Shown: positions 60,832 through 64,000 of the stretch, one piece after another
Layout: every line of letters starts with the position of its first letter
Numbering within the stretch: position 1 is the first letter of the stretch
Assembly (NCBI RefSeq): GCF_052857255.1
Contig: NW_027526723.1
Coordinates: 1 to 64,000, forward strand
DNA length: 64,000 nt
Reading direction: 5' to 3'
Source: Amblyomma americanum
Lineage: Eukaryota > Arthropoda > Arachnida > Ixodida > Ixodidae
Notes under the pieces: model-generated
What the model saw: only the letters and a program-made list of their open reading frames with translations
Databases searched by the model: none
Told to the model about the DNA's origin: nothing
Position numbers and translations under genes: made by a program

Positions 60832-63800
60832 TGCTAGTTTCGATCTAAAACGATGTATCCCGTTGTTTTGAGCCGGAATACAAGTTTTCGCACAGTTTTG
60901 AGAGAAAAAGTTTTATCTTTCTCTCGTAAACTCTTCGAAGACTTGTAAAATCGATGCTCGTGAATCTTGCTAGTTTCGATCTAAAACGATGTATCCCGTT
61001 GTTTTGAGCCGGAATACAATTTTTCGCACAGTTCTGAGAGAAAAAGTTTACACCGTTCTCTCGTGTACTCTTCGAGGACTTGTAAAATCGATGCTCGTGA
61101 ATCTTGCTAGTTTCAATCTAAAACGATGTATCCCGTTGTTTTGAGCCGGAATACAAGTTTTCGCACAGTTCTGAGAGAAAAAGTTTTATCTTTCTCTCGC
61201 ATACTCTTCGAGGACTTGTAAAATCGATGCTCGTGAATCTTGCTAGTTTCGATCTAAAACGATGTATCCCGTTGTTTTGAGCCGGAATACAAGTTTTCGC
61301 ACAGTTTTGAGAGAAAAAGTTTTATCTTTCTCTCGTATACTCTCGAGGACTTGTAAAATCGATGCTCGTGAATCTTGCTAGTTTCGATCTAAAACGATGT
61401 ATCCCGTTGTTTTGAGCCGGAATACAAGTTTTCGCACAGTTTTGAGAGAAAAAGTTTTATCTTTCTCTCGTAAACTCTTCGAAGACTTGTAAAATCGATG
61501 CTCGTGAATCTTGCTAGTTTCGATCTAAAACGATGTATCCCGTTGTTTTGAGCCGGAATACAATTTTTCGCACAGTTCTGAGAGAAAAAGTTTACACCGT
61601 TCTCTCGTGTACTCTTCGAGGACTTGTAAAATCGATGCTCGTGAATCTTGCTAGTTTCAATCTAAAACGATGTATCCCGTTGTTTTGAGCCGGAATACAA
61701 GTTTTCGCACAGTTCTGAGAGAAAAAGTTTTATCTTTCTCTCGTATACTCTTCGAAGACTTGTAAAATCGATGCTCTTAAATCTTGCTAGTTTCGATCTA
61801 AAACGATGTATCCCGTTGTTTTGAGCCGGAATACAAGTTTTCGCACAGTTCTCAGAGAAAAAGTTTTATCTTTCTCTCGTATACTCTTCGAAGACTTGTA
61901 AAATCGATGCTCTTAAATCTTGCTAGTTTCGATCTAAAACGATGTATCCCGTTGTTTTGAGCCGGAATACAAGTTTTCGCACAGTTCTGAGAGAAAAAGT
62001 TTTATCTTTCTCTCGTATACTCTTCGAAGACTTGTAAAATCGATGCTCGTGAATCTTGCTAGTTTCGATCTAAAACGATGTATCCCGTTGTTTTGAGCCG
62101 GAATACAAGTTTTCGCGCAGTTCTGAGAGAAAAAGTTTGCACCTTTCGTCTACTCTTCGACGACTTGTAAAATCGATGCTCGTGAATCTTGCTAGTTTCG
62201 ACCTAAAACGATGTATCCCGTTGTTTTGAGCCGGAATACAAGTTTTCGCACAGTTCTGAGAGAAAAAGTTTTATCTTTCTCTCGTATACTCTTCGAAGAC
62301 TTGTAAAATCGATGCTCTTAAATCTTGCTAGTTTCGATCTAAAACGATGTATCCCGTTGTTTTGAGCCGGAATACAAGTTTTCGCACAGTTCTGAGAGAA
62401 AAAGTTTTATCTTTCTCTCGTATACTCTTCGAAGACTTGTAAAATCGATGCTCTTAAATCTTGCTAGTTTCGATCTAAAACGATGTATCCCGTTGTTTTG
62501 AGCAGGAATACAAGTTTTCGCACAGTTCTGAGAGAAAAAGTTTTATCTTTCTCTCGTATACTCTCGAGGACTTGTAAAATCGATGCTCGTGAATCTTGCT
62601 AGTTTCGATCTAAAACGATGTATCCCGTTGTTTTGAGCCGGAATACAAGTTTTCGCACAGTTCTGAGAGAAAAAGTTTACACCGTTCTCTCGTGTACTCT
62701 TCGAGGACTTGTAAAATTGATGCTCGTGAATCTTGCTAGTTTCGATCTAAAACGATGTATCCCGTTGTTTTGAGCCGGAATACAAGTTTTCATGCAGTTC
62801 TGAAAGAAAAAGTTTACACCTTTCTCTCGTCTACTCTTCGAAGACTTGTAAAATGGATGCTCGTGAATCTTGCTAGTTTCGATCTAAAACGATGTATCCC
62901 GTATTTTTGAGCCGGTATACAAGTTTTCGCGCAGTTCTGAGATAAAAAGTTTACACCTTTCTCTCGTGTACTCTTCGACGACTTGTAAAATCGATGCTCG
63001 TGAATCTTGCTAGTTTCGATCTAAAACGATGTATCCCGTTGTTTTGAGCCGGAATACAAGTTTTCGCACAGTTCTGAGAGAAAAAGTTTTATCTTTCTCT
63101 CGTATACTCTTCGAAGACTTGTAAAATCGATGCTCGTGAATCTTGCTAGTTTCGATCTAAAACGATGTATCCCGTTGTTTTGAGCCGGAATAAAGTTTTC
63201 GCACAGTTCTGAGAGAAAAAATTTACACCGTTCTCTCGTGTACTCTTCGAGGACTTGTAAAATCGATGCTCGTGAATCTTGCTAGTTTCGATCTAAAACG
63301 ATGTATCCCGTTGTTTTGAGCCAGAATACAAGTTTTCGCACAGTTTTGAGAGAAAAAGTTTACACCGTTCTCTCGTGTACTCTTCGAGGACTTGTAAAAT
63401 CGATGCTCGTGAATCTTGCTAGTTTCAATCTAAAACGATGTATCCCGTTGTTTTGAGCCGGAATACAAGTTTTCGCACAGTTCTGAGAGAAAAAGTTTAC
63501 ACCGTTCTCTCGTGTACTCTTCGAGGACTTGTAAAATCGATGCTCGTGAATCTTGCTAGTTTCAATCTAAAACGATGTATCCCGTTGTTTTGAGCCGGAA
63601 TACAAGTTTTCGCACAGTTCTGAGGGAAAAAGTTTTATCTTTCTCTCGTATACTCTTCGAGGACTTGTAAAATCGATGCTCGTGAATCTTGCTAGTTTCG
63701 ATCAAAAACGATGTATCCCGTTGTTTTGAGCCGGAATACAAGTTTTCGCACAGTTTTGAGAGAAAAAGTTTTATCTTTCTCTCGTATACTCTTCGAAGAC

Positions 63801-64000
63801 TTGTAAAATCGATGCTCGTGAATCTTGCTAGTTTCGATCTAAAACGATGTATCCCGTTGTTTTGAGCCGGAATACAAGTTTTCGCACAGTTCTGAGAGAA
63901 AAAGTTTTATCTTTCTCTCGTATACTCTTCGAAGACTTGTAAAATCGATGCTCGTGAATCTTGCTAGTTTCGATCTAAAACGATGTATCCCGTTGTTTTG
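60832..64000 (+). repeat. Third-family monomers, irregular order, to window edge
   Basis: The same monomer types continue in less regular order. A four-monomer run starting with the private ACAATTTTTCGCAC recurs at 544 bp (61011 and 61555). Two monomers at 62734-63007 carry private changes (TTTCATGCAG, GTATTTTTGAG with GGTATAC, GAGATAAAAAG) and have first-family length and CACCTTTC. The array is still running at 64000. Confidence 0.8.

Larger units (their letters stand above)
1..64000 (+). repeat. Satellite DNA array, ~137-bp monomer, whole window
   Basis: The same sentence of sequence recurs from the first base to the last, always in the same orientation. In a convenient register each copy starts TGCTAGTTTC, passes through GTTTTGAGCCGG, TACAAGTTTTCGCGCAG and CTTGTAAAATCGATGCTCG, and restarts after 137 bp. 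Copies of 133, 134, 135, 136 and 139 bp come from small indels at fixed places. I saw no inverted monomer, transposon, microsatellite or unique spacer. The array is truncated by both window edges. Such arrays are typical of eukaryotic centromeric, pericentromeric or subtelomeric heterochromatin; which applies here is inference. I do not recognise the monomer as any named satellite family. Confidence 0.97.

Noticed and set aside
1..64000. CRISPR array
   Set aside because: The repeats are contiguous ~137-bp units. There are no short repeats separated by unique spacers.
1..64000. Transposon or LTR insertion within the array
   Set aside because: Scanning the lines from start to end, each one could be placed in the monomer register. 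I saw no interruption, target-site duplication or terminal repeat.

Overview
The whole 64 kb is one uninterrupted satellite DNA array. Every stretch reads as head-to-tail copies, all on the same strand, of a monomer of about 137 bp (variants of 133-139 bp), roughly 468 copies by length. I found no gene, RNA gene, transposon, CRISPR array or unique spacer, and the array runs off both ends. Open reading frames longer than 60 codons arise only where monomer variants lose a stop, and I do not annotate them as genes. An array of this kind points to eukaryotic heterochromatin, most plausibly centromeric or pericentromeric. The taxon cannot be assigned from the sequence. The consensus is about 42% GC with 11 CpGs per 137 bp (about 1.9 times expectation), so there is no sign of CpG decay.

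The array has a higher-order layout. From 1 to about 40.2 kb a cycle of 14 distinguishable monomers recurs (clearest at 5322-7232, 1911 bp). It is expanded, cut and re-joined into tandem segmental duplications of 29 monomers (3966 bp, 4910-12851), 26 monomers (3554 bp, 15898-23015), 11 (1501 bp, 24486-26896), 10 (1365 bp, 27630-30371) and 28-29 (3830/3967 bp, 33165-40175). From 40179 to 55071 a second family dominates. Its units start at one marker monomer and measure exactly 12, 23, 20, 30 and at least 23 monomers (1644, 3151, 2740, 4110 and more than 3240 bp). A 1915-bp block at 53888-57717 is duplicated and carries the first copies of a third family. From 57709 onward this family, with monomers of 136, 135 and 133 bp, takes over in a trimer pattern of 405-409 bp.

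Each monomer carries two nested inverted repeats on nearly the same axis: an inner 8-bp arm pair (GAGAGAAA / TTTCTCTC, 11-nt spacer) and an outer 7-bp pair (TACAAGT / ACTTGTA). A sub-lineage seen in 12 copies changes both inner arms together (GAGAGGAA / TTCCTCTC), keeping the pairing. This is the feature most worth testing for function, although shared descent may explain it.

Chimeric monomers, single-monomer deletions and whole-unit duplications differing at only a few bases record repeated recent unequal exchange. All unit coordinates come from reading diagnostic variants by eye and are limited by the spacing of those variants. Copy number also depends on how well the assembly resolved near-identical units.
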